A DNA stretch of 64,000 nt from Paraburkholderia lacunae (GTDB taxonomy: Bacteria; Pseudomonadota; Gammaproteobacteria; Burkholderiales; Burkholderiaceae), in contig NZ_QHKS01000031.1 in assembly GCF_003353175.1 (NCBI RefSeq), positions 1-64,000 on the forward strand, in the 5' to 3' direction. Position 1 is the stretch's first letter, and each line of letters starts with the position of its first letter. The translations under genes and the position numbers were made by a program. The notes beneath the pieces were generated by a model, which had not been told where the DNA came from, did not search any database, and worked only from the letters and a program-made list of their open reading frames with translations. Shown piece by piece: positions 1-9,631 of the stretch.

Positions 1-1568
1 GTACCACTTCCAGCTTGAAGCTGGCGTCAAATTGTCGGCGCCTTCTTGTCATCTATTGTTTTTCCTCGTCGATTCCGGATTGTCCTCCTATCGACCTGTC
101 CGAGGAAATTAGACCACTACACATCAAGCGCCGCAAGCCACCCCCTTCCCATACAACCATGTCGTCTGTTCCGAGCTCGTAGTACTGGACACCCCTGTCG
201 ATCGAACTAAACATGCAACCCCCTCGGTGGCCGGAAACCCGCACCAATCAACAAACCACCCCATCGGGGGTTGCAAGTTGTTGTCACTTTAAATTGACTT
301 AAAGTCGCGACACTCATGGGAATTGAACTAAAGTTTCAACATTATCGCTGCGAAGACACGCTCTCGTGATCGGAGTTTGTCCCGAACCCGCCTCACGTTT
401 TCTAGGCGCAAACGCCGCTTATTTTCAGAGAATGACCTTTTTCTTCGGTACTAATTCGGCATGCGAATAATATGGGTTACGCGACGGACCGGAACGTTTC
501 GGCGGCATGCCCCATCTCCGACACACCAATGTCCCAGGTGAGGAGCAGCGATCAATTGCAGCCAGGGCACGAAACATTGGCAGCGATGGCGCAACGACCC
601 CAAGCTGTTCGATCAGCTGGCACACTTTCTCACGTGCATTCGCCAAAGGGTGTCGCGTCCATACCGCCGCTGCTCTCGCCGGACGGCCTCATGAGGCGCC
701 CTACCATTCCGCCGAGGAACCCGCAGTTCTCGCTGACGGGACCAGATGATCTTGTGCCTATCGACGACCTCACGTGATCAGCCAGACATAGCCGCGCGTC
801 ACGCTCTTCACCCGTGTCCGGGGCAACCATCTGCGGAACGAGCGGCTTGTACACCTCGGGATCTTGCGACGCTGCGCTCGAACACAACCGCGCCACTGCT
901 GGGAATCGGCTATCCGCATTGGAAGTCTTGGCACACGGCAACCCGCGGCAAGGGTTGCATCTTTACGTCAATTGTTGGCTAAATGCTTGTTATCTAACGA
1001 ATTTTTGATGCGACACAGCGCTTTACGCATCGAGGTTGCAACTTTAGTAGCAAATTTGTCTCAACTCTACTTCGTTTGACAACGGCCACGTGCATGCGAA
1101 AACGGCTCCTCCCCAAATCCTCCCCATCCGTCGTCGAGCCAGCAGTATCGAGTTGATTTCCGCCGCGGATGTCATTCGTCAACTATTCCTTTTGGCCGGT
1201 CTCTGCCTGACAAGCATCAGCCCCAGTTTCGGCGACCGCGCTTAGTCGGACCGCGTCTGTGCATTCGAGAAATTCTCAGGTTAGCCACGCCGGCAGTTGA
1301 CATTTTTAATTCGCGCGCAGGAACCCTTGTCCAGCAAGGCGCCGCCACATTCAATGCCGGAGGCTTGACGAGTTGACGATTTTAATGGCGCACAGTTGAT
1401 AATCACTGGAAGGCCTCCTGGCCGCCCAAGGAGCGGGGCGGCCAGGGTCTACAGTTGAGATGCGAGGCTCAACCGACCCGTTCAGGAGGAATGGAATGAA
1501 CGCCTCCCACCTGTGAGTGGTGGGAACAAGAAAGGTTAAGCGGACCCTCACGGGCCGACGGCATCAGA
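1..1568. other. Gene-poor, decayed stretch at the left edge
   Basis: No open frame here shows a recognisable domain, a ribosome-binding site and sustained coding character together. Short overlapping frames occur on both strands at 425-980 and look like eroded coding or transposon debris rather than genes. Local base composition is lower in GC than the T3SS region. The stretch abuts a broken IS110-type element, so it probably belongs to an insertion-rich border of the island. I see no RNA gene in it. Confidence 0.5.
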
Positions 1569-1622
1569 GTGCCCAGGATGGAAGATCATAAAGGTCTTCA
1601 CAGGCAAACCGGAGGGTCCGAA

Positions 1623-2638
1623 ATGAAGCTTACGCCAGTTGGGATCGATATTGCGAAGAGCGTCTTTCAGCTTCATTACATCGACGCTGAGACAGGGGAA
1701 ATCGTGAACAAGCCGATCAAGCGAGCCAGGTTTCTCGAGCACTTTGCGAACCGGGAGCCCAGTCTGATCGGGATGGAAGCCTGCGGCGGTGCACAGCACT
1801 GGGCACGGGAGCTGACAAAGATGGGGCATCAGGTGAAGTTAATGCCTGCGGAGTTCGTCAAGGCGTTCAACATCCGCAACAAGAACGATGCGGCGGACGC
1901 CCGGGCGATCTGGCTGGCAGTGCAGCAGCCAGGCAAGGCCGTAGCGATAAAGACTGAAACGCAGCAGGCGGTGCTGGCGCTGCACCGGATGCGCCAGCAA
2001 CTGGTGAAGTTCCGGACGATGCAGATGAACAGTCTGCGTGGTCTGCTGACTGAGTACGGCGAGGTTATGGCCAGGAGCCGGACTGCGCTGGATAGGGCGA
2101 TACCGGCTGTACTGGCAAGGGTTGCGGATCGACTGCCAGCAGTACTGATCGACACGCTGCGCGAGCAGTGGACTGGACTGACGAAGCTCGACGAGCAAAT
2201 TGCCGTAATCGAGCGACGGTTGCGGCAATGGATGCAGGAGGACAAGGCGGTCAAGGCGATTGCTGAAATCCCAGGCGTTGGCGTGCTGACCGCGACAGCC
2301 GTGGTCGCAACGATGGGCGATGCGAAGTCGTTCCGCTCAGCCCGGGAGTTCGCGGCCTGGATCGGTCTCGTGCCGAAGCAGCTCGGGTCCGGTGGCAAGG
2401 TCACGTTGCTGGGCATCAACGCGGCGACCCCTACCTGCGCACGTTGCTGATTCATGGTGCGCGCAGCGTATTAAGTCACGCAAAAGAGCCTAGCCCGTGG
2501 GTCGAGCAGATCAGCAGGCGTCGGCCACCGAACGTAGTCACCGTGGCACTCGCCAACAGGATGGCGAGGACAGTCTGGGCAATCCTAGCTTACGACAGAC
2601 CGTACCAGAAAGGTTACGTCAGCGCGAAACCGGCATGA
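1623..2638 (+). pseudogene. IS110-family transposase, frameshifted
   Basis: The first part reads as an IS110-type DEDD transposase: MKLTPVGIDIAKSVFQLHY at the N-terminus holds the first Asp, NKNDAADARA the next acidic pair, and the C-terminal half carries the helix-hairpin-helix-like IPGVGVLTATAVVATMG of the transposase_20 domain. The frame breaks near 2426: the codons for LGI run into NAATPTC and stop at 2450, while the expected continuation (RGDPYLRTLLIHGARSVLSH through YQKGYVSAKPA) is found in another frame up to 2638. By eye, compared with the usual family sequence, four bases seem to be missing. I chose the start at 1623 because family members begin there and a GGAGGGTCCGAA segment precedes it. 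The element is probably inactive. Confidence 0.8.
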
Positions 2639-2915
2639 ACGACTAGCGTTACGTAGAAGATCAACTTTTGTACAGGATGACACGTCGAAAGGTTGCGCTG
2701 GCAATCGAGTGTGATGACAAAACAGGTCGGACCGGGACTCGCCAAACCTGAATCTCAGCAAGAGCTTCGAGCTCGCTGGAGGAATGAGGCGCGAGTCAGC
2801 GGATTTCATAGTGGCCCGCAGCGAATCAGGCTGCAACAAGGCCGGATATAGTACTGCAGCCCATCCTGTCCGTCAGAACACACGAGAACCCTTCGCAAAC
2901 GGGAGGCGTTCATAT

Positions 2916-5106
2916 GTGCGACCTGAAAGTCGCTTGAGTTTCTGTTTCACGGGAGAAGTATGACTTGATGAAACCGGTTGTTCCATCAACCGTTCCCTAC
3001 CTGGACATGCGGAGCCGGTAACAGCTCGGTGTGAAGCCCCGGGGACAACGTAGCCACCGGGAATCCGGTACGCTGAGCCGCGAGGCGAGGCGGAATCTGC
3101 CAGCACGAAGGCGGAGAGGAGCAAGGGATGAGTGGGTACGACCAACGTATGTGAACTTCCGCTAAACGTCGTCAGCCTCAACAAGCCAAACGTGCCGACA
3201 GGCTTGAACCAAAATGGTGTGCGGCAAGGCATGGCTCTTATATGGTGGGCCATCGTGGACGATAAGCCGCCGGCGAATAGGAAGGGTCCGCCCCGCTCGG
3301 AAACTTTAGCGGAACAGGGTAAGCCCATAGCGCTGCCGGTGACGGCAGGCGAACCGCAAGGAACGCTGTTGGCGTTGTGGGTAAAGGATCGCGGAGAAAG
3401 CGAAGGCCCGGCTGTAATGGACGGGATACGGACTGAGACATCGTCCGACGCGAAAGCGGGCAGACTTCCGCGTGGTCATTCATGGCGAGAGAACTTTGAC
3501 CAATCGTTATACGGGGGAAAGCAGATGACGGAGATCGACGCGCAAGCGCCGGAGTCCGGTGCACCCTCGCGCGCTGCTCAAATGTGGGAACAGGCAAACT
3601 GGTCCCACATCGAGGCAGAGGTGAAACGACTTCAGGTGCGTATCGCCAAGGCAGCCCGGGAACGCCGATGGGGTAAGGTGCAAGCCTTACAACGTCTGCT
3701 CACCCGCTCGCATAGCGGCAAGATGCTCGCCGCGAAGCGCGTGACGGAAAGTCGCGGTAAGAGAACGCCGGGGGTGGACGGCAGGATATGGTCATCTCCG
3801 GCGGCCAGATGGAACGGGATGTTGTCGCTACGTCATCGCGGTTATCGCGCGATGCCACTGCGGCGTGTTTACATTCCCAAGAGTAATGGAAAGAAGCGGC
3901 CGCTGGGTATCCCCTGCATGCGGTGCCGAGCGATGCAGGCTTTATGGAAGCTCGCTCTGGAACCCGTTGCGGAGACCTTTGCAGACGCCAATTCCTATGG
4001 CTTTCGGCCCGAACGCTCGACCGCTGATGCCATTGAGCAGTGCTTCAGTACTTTGGCGAAACGCACCTCGTCGGAGTGGATTCTGGAGGGTGACATTCGA
4101 GGCTGTTTCGACAACTTCAGTCACTCCTGGATTCTGAAGTACATACAGATGGATAAGGAGGTTCTGGGCAAGTGGCTTCAAGCCGGATATATCGATGAGG
4201 GAACCCTGTTCGAGTCGCGGGCCGGTACACCCCAGGGAGGGGTTATCTCGCCCGTGATCGCGAACATGGCACTGGACGGTCTTGAAGCGGCTGTTTACGC
4301 AAGCGAGAATTTGCGTAAGCCCGGACGAAGCAGGACCAAACTCCACGTCGTTCGTTATGCCGATGACTTTGTGGTGACCTGCACCTCGAAAGAAGTGCTC
4401 GAATCCAAGGTTCTTCCCGCGGTCCGCCGTTTCCTGTCGGATCGTGGTCTGGAACTCTCGGAGGAAAAAACCAGGATCACGAACATAGCGGACGGTTTCG
4501 ACTTCCTCGGCCAGAACGTACGAAAGTACGGCGGCAAGCTGCTGATCAAGCCAGCGAAGAAGAGCATCAAATCGCTGCTTGATAAGGTCAGGGAAATCGT
4601 CAAAGGCAACGCGAGTGCCACGCAGGAAGCGTTGATACGAACGCTCAACCCGGTTATCCGGGGATGGGCCATGTATCACCGTCACGTTGTGGCGAAAGCG
4701 ACCTTCTCATTGGTAGACTCGCACATCTGGCAACTGCTCTGGAAATGGGCAACGCATCGGCACCCCACGAAAGGAGCACGGTGGGTCAGGAAGAAATACT
4801 TCCGGGTAGATGGATGTCGCTCATGGGTCTTCGCTACGGTCGATCCGGCCTACGGCGGTAATGGCCTGAAACTCTTCCGTGCATCGACGGTCCCGATTAC
4901 CAGGCACGTCAAGATTCGCAGCATGACACAGCCATTCGATCCCGAGTGGGACGACTACCTCATCCGCCGTCGAGCCGCAAAACGCTCCATCAAGTTGTTC
5001 GGTGCCACACCATGGTGCTGAAGAATGGCTTGAGCCGGATGCGGGGTGACTCGCCTGTCCGGTTCTTAGGGGAGGACGCGACGGTAACGTCGCGTCCTTA
5101 CCCGAC
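2916..5106 (+). mobile_element. Group II intron with maturase ORF
   Basis: The 5' end GTGCGACCTGAAAGTCGC matches the GUGYG start of bacterial group II introns and is followed by about 600 bases of structured, non-coding RNA (domains I-III, domain IV start). The internal ORF is a reverse transcriptase/maturase. After its stop codon, the catalytic domain V hairpin is visible at about 5031-5067 (GAGCCGGATGCGGGG, then a GTGACT turn, then CCTGTCCGGTTC). A domain VI-like hairpin (GGACGCGACG, GTAA loop, CGTCGCGTCC) follows at 5072-5098. The intron would end in CCCGAC at 5106. The boundaries are read from motif positions, not from an experiment. The 3' exon begins 8 bases before an IS110-type start codon, so the intron sits in the leader of that transposase. 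Confidence 0.85.
3525..5021 (+). CDS. ltrA: Group II intron reverse transcriptase/maturase
   Basis: This 498-residue protein is encoded in domain IV of the surrounding group II intron; such proteins help the RNA splice and copy it into new DNA sites. Visible reverse-transcriptase blocks in order are RRVYIPKSNGKKRPLGIP (RT-1/2), SYGFRPERSTADAI (RT-2a/3), ILEGDIRGCFDNFSH (RT-3 with the first catalytic Asp), GTPQGGVISPVIANMAL (RT-4) and VVRYADDFVV (the YADD active site). After the RT core, FDFLGQNVRKYGGKLLIKP and LNPVIRGWAMYH belong to the thumb/maturase X domain. The C-terminus (KYFRVDGCRSWVF) resembles the short end of intron classes that lack the full HNH endonuclease. The start at 3525 follows GGGGGAAAGCAG; the open frame continues upstream to 3132 but overlaps intron RNA. 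No disruption is seen, so the protein may be active. Confidence 0.92.
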   Translation: MTEIDAQAPESGAPSRAAQMWEQANWSHIEAEVKRLQVRIAKAARERRWGKVQALQRLLTRSHSGKMLAAKRVTESRGKRTPGVDGRIWSSPAARWNGMLSLRHRGYRAMPLRRVYIPKSNGKKRPLGIPCMRCRAMQALWKLALEPVAETFADANSYGFRPERSTADAIEQCFSTLAKRTSSEWILEGDIRGCFDNFSHSWILKYIQMDKEVLGKWLQAGYIDEGTLFESRAGTPQGGVISPVIANMALDGLEAAVYASENLRKPGRSRTKLHVVRYADDFVVTCTSKEVLESKVLPAVRRFLSDRGLELSEEKTRITNIADGFDFLGQNVRKYGGKLLIKPAKKSIKSLLDKVREIVKGNASATQEALIRTLNPVIRGWAMYHRHVVAKATFSLVDSHIWQLLWKWATHRHPTKGARWVRKKYFRVDGCRSWVFATVDPAYGGNGLKLFRASTVPITRHVKIRSMTQPFDPEWDDYLIRRRAAKRSIKLFGATPWC

Positions 5107-5113
5107 AGCTGAA

Positions 5114-5974
5114 ATGAAGTATAGCGGCATCGATCTGCACTCGAACAACGCCGTGGTCGCCGTGATCGACGATCAGGACCGAGTGCTGTACCGCAGGCGA
5201 CTCACCAACGACCTGCCATTGATCATCGCGGCCCTCGAGCCATATCACGAGGACCTGCAAGGAGTCGTGGTGGAATCAACCTTTAACTGGTACTGGCTGG
5301 TCGACGGCTTGATGGGCGCCGGCTTCGCTGTGCATCTGGCTAACACTGCGGCCACCAAGCAGTACGAAGGTCTTAAGTATTCCGGCGATGAACGCGATGC
5401 CGTGTTCCTCGCGCACATTTTCCGCCTTGGGCTACTGCCCGAAGGTTACATCTATCCGCCAGCGGAGCGCGGATTGCGTGATCTCGCCCGCAAGCGTCTG
5501 CAGCTCGTACAGCAGCGCGCGCTTAACATTCTCAGTATCGAGAGCATCCTGGCGAGGCAGATGAACTTGCGCCTCAACGCCGAGCAGGTCCGTCACCTCG
5601 ACAGTGCGGCCGTGACCGCACTGCGGTTGCCGGCCCATACTGAGTGCGCCCTGATGGCCAACCTCGCGGTCCTGCGCACGCTGCAGGCAGAGATCATTGC
5701 TATCGAAACTGTCCTTGATCGTGAAGTAAAACTGCGCCCCGAGTTCGAGGTCCTCAAAACCGCACCCGGCATCGGCAACATCCTTGCGGCTACGATCATG
5801 CTTGAAACCGGCGCAGTTTCCCGCTTTCCCAGCGTTGGCCACTTCAGCTCCTATTGCCGGTGTGTTGAGAGCAAACGAATCTCGAACGGAAAGAAAAAAG
5901 GTGAAGGCAATGCGAAGAAGGGCCAGCAGGAACGCCGCGCGGAAGAACAGGAGGAAGATCCGGACTCCGCGTGA
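5114..5974 (+). pseudogene. IS110-family transposase, 3' truncated
   Basis: The protein starts MKYSGIDLHSNNAVVAV and has the GDERDAVFLAHIF acidic motif and the KTAPGIGNILAATIMLE helix-hairpin-helix of the IS110/IS1111 group. Homology is normal through SSYCRCVESKRISNGKKKGE. It then switches abruptly to a highly charged tail (QQERRAEEQEEDPDSA) instead of the usual GNKYLAWAF stretch, so the last third of the transposase is missing. The break lies near 5910-5925 and probably marks a deletion or recombination junction with the T3SS island. The upstream group II intron interrupts its leader. It is unrelated in sequence to the other IS110-type gene in the window apart from family motifs. Confidence 0.75.
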
Positions 5975-6089
5975 GCGGCACGGAAACCCTCCCAGGGCCG
6001 CATGCGTCGGATAGGTCGGCGACACGTGTGGCCCGCCGGGCACGACGGCCCGATGACCCGATGGCCCGGACAGGCGTTCCACCAGAGCC

Positions 6090-6917
6090 TTACGACAGTG
6101 CAGCGGCGAGCATCATCCGCTCGGCGCCACGCAGATGGTCTGCTTCGCGCGCACCACTCTTGTCCAGACAGCCTTGCAGCGCGGCGAAGCCTGGCTCGAC
6201 GCTCGCATCGAGTTCCGCTTGCGCCGCCTGAGCGACGTCGAGCTTGTAGCCGAGCGCATACACTGTCTTCAGGCTCAGCTCCGAAGTGCGCGACAGGTCC
6301 AGCTTCTTGCGCAGCTTGTAGATGTGCTGCTCGAGCGTACGCGCAGCAATCTGCTCGGTGGCGCCCCAGATGCTCGCTGCAATCTGCGCGCGGCTGAAGA
6401 ATTTGCCGGGGTTCGAGAAGAACAGCCACGCAATCGCGAATTCACGCGCCGTCAGCGGAATTTCGACGCCGTCGCTGGTCGCGCGGCCGGGGTTCTTTTG
6501 CAGCAGATAGCGGCCGATCTGGATCTCGTGCGTCGTGCTGTTGGAAACGCTCCGTTGCAATGCAAGGTGCGCGCGAAACCGGACCTGCTCCATGTCGTAC
6601 CGATTGACGACGTCGGTCGCGCCCGTGTCGATCCAGCGCAACAGGCTAGCCCAGCTCGACTGGTTCGTCAGCACGATCAGCGGCGTGCAGATGTCGGCAT
6701 TGCAGCTGCGCCATGACAGTATGGCGCTCGTCGCTGTCGGCTCGGTCTTCGAGTCGATCAGCACCAGGTCGTAGCGGTTCGCACGCATCGCGCGCAACAG
6801 GTCGAGCTCACACGAGAACGACTCGACAACGATGCCATCTCCGGCGAGTGATTCTTCAAGATTGCGTCGAAGCATCCGATCGTCAGTCGCGATTGCAAAG
6901 AGCAGGTCATTATTCAC
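6090..6917 (-). CDS. OmpR/PhoB-type response regulator with atypical receiver (HrpG-like)
   Basis: A 275-residue regulator: N-terminal receiver-like domain (about 1-115) and C-terminal winged-helix DNA-binding domain (about 135-230; LTAREFAIAWLFFSNPGKF, then RTLEQHIYKLRKKL and LKTVYALGYKL). Receiver residues kept are the acidic pair TDD (12-13), the phospho-acceptor position D55 in YDLVLID, and T84. The usual Lys-Pro after the fifth strand is Arg-Tyr (VVNRYD), so phosphorylation control may differ. I chose the GTG at 6917 because homology with its paralog at 60387-61241 begins exactly there; an ATG at 7160 would add 81 unconserved residues. HrpG, an OmpR-type protein, activates hrpB in Ralstonia, and an equivalent role here is inference. 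A 37-bp element shared with the paralog lies upstream at 7105-7141. Confidence 0.82.
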   Translation of the reverse strand: MNNDLLFAIATDDRMLRRNLEESLAGDGIVVESFSCELDLLRAMRANRYDLVLIDSKTEPTATSAILSWRSCNADICTPLIVLTNQSSWASLLRWIDTGATDVVNRYDMEQVRFRAHLALQRSVSNSTTHEIQIGRYLLQKNPGRATSDGVEIPLTAREFAIAWLFFSNPGKFFSRAQIAASIWGATEQIAARTLEQHIYKLRKKLDLSRTSELSLKTVYALGYKLDVAQAAQAELDASVEPGFAALQGCLDKSGAREADHLRGAERMMLAAALS

Positions 6918-7400
6918 GGGCGGTTCGCATCCAAATAAGTGACAACCTTTCCGATTACTGGCCGGCACCCCTCCTGCGATGCCGACCGCCATCCCCGAGA
7001 CAGCTTGTTGTCCTCTCACTCGCGATATGTTGTTCGTCGTATGCCGCGGAGCGCGGGAACGGAGCGCTAAAAGGCCCGCTTCGTTGCGCGAAACGTCGTT
7101 GACGGTATCGAGTGAGATCTCTCTGTCCGTTAGTGCATCGGCAGGACGCGACGGATGCACATCGCGTATTTATTTTGTTGTGCGGCGCGTAAAACATGGC
7201 CTCGCAAGACAGCGCATCTTCTTTCAACTTTTATCTATTGCCCGCCATTGCCAGCAAAAAAGCCTTAAACGGCGCGATGCGGGGTCGTGCGCACGATAAG
7301 TCGCGCTGCGAGCACATGTGAAAGATTCGTGTCGTGCTTCTAACTGTCAGCTTACGGATGCGGGCGCGCGAGCTCACGCACAACGCGTAATGCTCGCGTA
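6918..7400. other. Intergenic region upstream of the left regulator
   Basis: About 480 bases between the regulator (transcribed leftward) and the end of the hydrolase-like effector gene. It holds the 37-bp conserved block at 7105-7141 and no supported gene. AT content rises around 7150-7260, as expected of a promoter region. A long upstream extension of the regulator frame to 7160 is not conserved in the paralog and is not taken as coding. Confidence 0.5.
7105..7141 (-). promoter_or_regulatory. Conserved upstream element of the regulator, left copy
   Basis: This 37-base block aligns without gaps to 61415-61451, upstream of the paralogous regulator: both contain GTATCG, TCTCTCT and TCCGTTAGTGCATCGG, with four or five substitutions in between. 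The surrounding spacer is poorly conserved, so the block is probably an operator, promoter or leader element of both genes. The direction is inferred from the downstream gene. Which protein or signal it answers to cannot be read from sequence. Confidence 0.55.
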
Positions 7401-9356
7401 TCAACTCAGTTCGACGCGGCGGGTGAAGCGGTTTATCGCCGCGAGATACAGCTCGGGGTCGGCGTGATAGCCCATGCCCGGAGGGCCGCTCGTCTGCGGA
7501 GGCGACCTCTCGATGTCGCCGTCCGGCGTGAGGCTCGTGGCGTCGAAGTCGCTTAACGCGAGCTTGAGCCGCACAAGGCCCGGTGACTTGAAGCCGAGGC
7601 CCTTCATGCGGCCCATCAGCCCTTTTCGGGGGTTCGCAGGATAGTCGAGCGTGACCGCGACGCCCCGCGGCTTCGCATAGTCGTATTCGAGCGTGCCCCC
7701 CTTTACCGCATGCCGCAACTGCGCGGTGTTGGGCAATTGCGGATCGAGCAGTACGAGCGGCGGCTGCTTCTGCAACCTGACGCGGCTTTGCAGCGCCGCC
7801 GTGAAGAGTTGCGCGCTGGCCCCGCCCATCGACGCCCCCGCGATGTGGTCGAATTCGACGCGATAACCTTCGCGCTGCGCGTGCTCGATCTTTTGCGCAA
7901 TGATTTCCGCCGCGTCGCGTACCGCGCCAAACACCGTGCCGACGCCGCCCGTCCCGCTGACGAGCGCCTGCCGCACATCGCGCCAGTTCTCCGTTCCGCC
8001 GAAGAAGACGCGCAGCTTCACGCAGCGGGTGCCGTCCGCCGCCGTGGTTCGCCGTTCCTCGAACTGAAGATGCGAGACGTTCGACGCATGCACGAGCTTC
8101 TCCTTCTGTTCGGGAGTGAGCGCCGTGAACAGCCAGGCGTTGCGGATGTTGGCCTCGTTGAAGTGTTCAGAGACCAGTTGGATACGCGGCGGACTCGCCT
8201 GCGTGTGCTTTGCGAAGTGCTCGACGAATACCTGCGAACTGTCGCCCTGCCTCATCCCTGCGGCGACCGAGCCGATCGAAAAGCGCTGTGCGCCCTCGCG
8301 ATGCCCGGGCGCTGTGAGCTCGGCCATCAGTTCGGCCAGCGCCTTCACGGCCTTGTAGTTGACGGAATCCAGCTGCGATGCGAGGGGCTCGGCGCCATCG
8401 TCGCCGGTGAAATGCAGCTGCAACAGATGCTGTGTCTCGCCATTCTTGCCTCGCTGCTGGCGCTCCGTCATGAAGCAGCCGGCCCGGCGGGCTACCGCGA
8501 CGAGATGCTGCAGGCGTTCGGGCGGCAAACCGCGGCCGAATTCCAACTGCGCGATCGAAGCCGCGTCAGGCATGGGCGGCTCCTGATAGACCGCGCCGCG
8601 CAGTATGCGCCCAAGTGTGGCCGTCTGCATGTTGCGTACGTATTCATCGGCATGCGCGGGCCCAAGCCCGAGTGCTCCGGTGATCGACGAGAGCTGCTCG
8701 TCGTCGAGGTTGTAGGCCGACATCAGCACGTTGTCCATACCGTTGATCTTCGGTCCTGAGGGCAACGCGCGAATGGAGCGCGGCTTTGCTGTGCGCGCCT
8801 CGGAAGCAGGCAATGCCCCCGCGAATTGCGGCGCCGGCGCGACTTTTCCGGTCGCGCCGGGAGCTGCCGTGCGCGTCGATGTTTGCGCCCGTGTTTTCGG
8901 TTGCAAGGACATCTGTGGATCGACGCCACCTTGCGATCGCGTCGACGGCGATCCACGCGATGGCGAGCGCATGCCGACCATGCTGCCGCTGTCGCCCACC
9001 GAACGTTCGTGCGTCGCGTTGTGCTGTTGCAGGCGCGCCATGTGTGCGGTCGTCTCCGGCGTGGGGCGTTCGCGGTGCATCAGTTCGCCAAGCGTCGTAC
9101 CCGGTGCCACTTCCCGGATTTCTCCGCTCGCGCCCCAGCGTTGCAATTGCTCAACCGGTGCGCGCGACGCACGTCCGTCGCCGACCGCGGCCGGTGAATG
9201 CGACGGCGATGGCGAACGCGCGCCGAGCGTGAGCAACGCGGAGTCGGTTGAACGAGCGCGCGCACGACGGCCTGTGTCGTTGCGGCGCGTCGAGGTCTCG
9301 GGCGTCGGGCCGAGATCGGACATCGAGCGTGCGTCGATCGCTGAACGGGTTTTCAT
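7401..9356 (-). CDS. Candidate T3SS effector with alpha/beta-hydrolase (lipase-like) domain
   Basis: The 651-residue product has a Ser/Thr/Arg/Pro-rich, probably disordered N-terminal third typical of T3SS effectors, and a folded C-terminal half. There, HIAGASMGGASAQLF carries a GxSxG nucleophile elbow (S509); PLVLLDPQ offers an acid (D538) and GMGYHADPELY a histidine (H631), in the right order for a Ser-Asp-His triad. A strand with FFGGTENWRD precedes it, as in lipase-type folds. Known lipase-like effectors exist (XopAP/RipAL), but I do not claim orthology. Start 9356 follows AGGAGGCGCC, a strong ribosome-binding site. A perfect hrpII box lies at 9477-9500, so HrpB control is likely. Substrate and host target are unknown. 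Confidence 0.75.
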   Translation of the reverse strand: MKTRSAIDARSMSDLGPTPETSTRRNDTGRRARARSTDSALLTLGARSPSPSHSPAAVGDGRASRAPVEQLQRWGASGEIREVAPGTTLGELMHRERPTPETTAHMARLQQHNATHERSVGDSGSMVGMRSPSRGSPSTRSQGGVDPQMSLQPKTRAQTSTRTAAPGATGKVAPAPQFAGALPASEARTAKPRSIRALPSGPKINGMDNVLMSAYNLDDEQLSSITGALGLGPAHADEYVRNMQTATLGRILRGAVYQEPPMPDAASIAQLEFGRGLPPERLQHLVAVARRAGCFMTERQQRGKNGETQHLLQLHFTGDDGAEPLASQLDSVNYKAVKALAELMAELTAPGHREGAQRFSIGSVAAGMRQGDSSQVFVEHFAKHTQASPPRIQLVSEHFNEANIRNAWLFTALTPEQKEKLVHASNVSHLQFEERRTTAADGTRCVKLRVFFGGTENWRDVRQALVSGTGGVGTVFGAVRDAAEIIAQKIEHAQREGYRVEFDHIAGASMGGASAQLFTAALQSRVRLQKQPPLVLLDPQLPNTAQLRHAVKGGTLEYDYAKPRGVAVTLDYPANPRKGLMGRMKGLGFKSPGLVRLKLALSDFDATSLTPDGDIERSPPQTSGPPGMGYHADPELYLAAINRFTRRVELS

Positions 9357-9476
9357 GGCGCCTCCTCTGCGCGGCAGGCGGTTAAGCGAACGGCCGCGGG
9401 CACGCGGCACGATGCGCCCCGCATCGGCTGAGCATGTATTGAACGTTTGCTCCCGAGCACGTCCGCTGAAGCCCCG

Positions 9477-9500
9477 CGAAAAGTCGGGTCCATGCGCGAA
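9477..9500 (-). promoter_or_regulatory. hrpII box for the hydrolase-like effector gene
   Basis: Exact TTCG-N16-TTCG on the minus strand (CGAA at 9477 and 9497 on the plus strand), 120 bases before the start codon at 9356. An AT-rich AATACAT lies 37 bases downstream, in the place of a -10 element. In Ralstonia this motif is the binding site of the AraC-type activator HrpB, which is encoded at 42908-44356 here. Confidence 0.8.
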
Positions 9501-9535
9501 CCATGCACAACGCCGTATGCCGCCGCGCGACAGGC

Positions 9536-9559
9536 TTCGTTCATGCCTTCATTTTTTCA
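9536..9559 (+). promoter_or_regulatory. Imperfect hrpII box for the left transglycosylase gene
   Basis: TTCG-N16-TTCA, one mismatch from the hrpII consensus, 72 bases before the start at 9632. CATAAT at 9593-9598 sits 33 bases after the box, the same geometry as the perfect box of the paralogous gene at 62318-62341. Activity with the mismatch is uncertain. Confidence 0.5.
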
Positions 9560-9631
9560 GGCCGTCACACCTGCGTTCATTGACGCGACGACCATAATCG
9601 CGCCGTCCGGCAGGATTCGAAGGAGTTCGTC

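Noticed and set aside
425..941. Short open frames on both strands in the left edge region
   Set aside because: No domain, no ribosome-binding site and mutually overlapping; treated as debris.
3942..4685. 247-codon minus-strand open frame within the group II intron
   Set aside because: Antisense to the maturase RT core.
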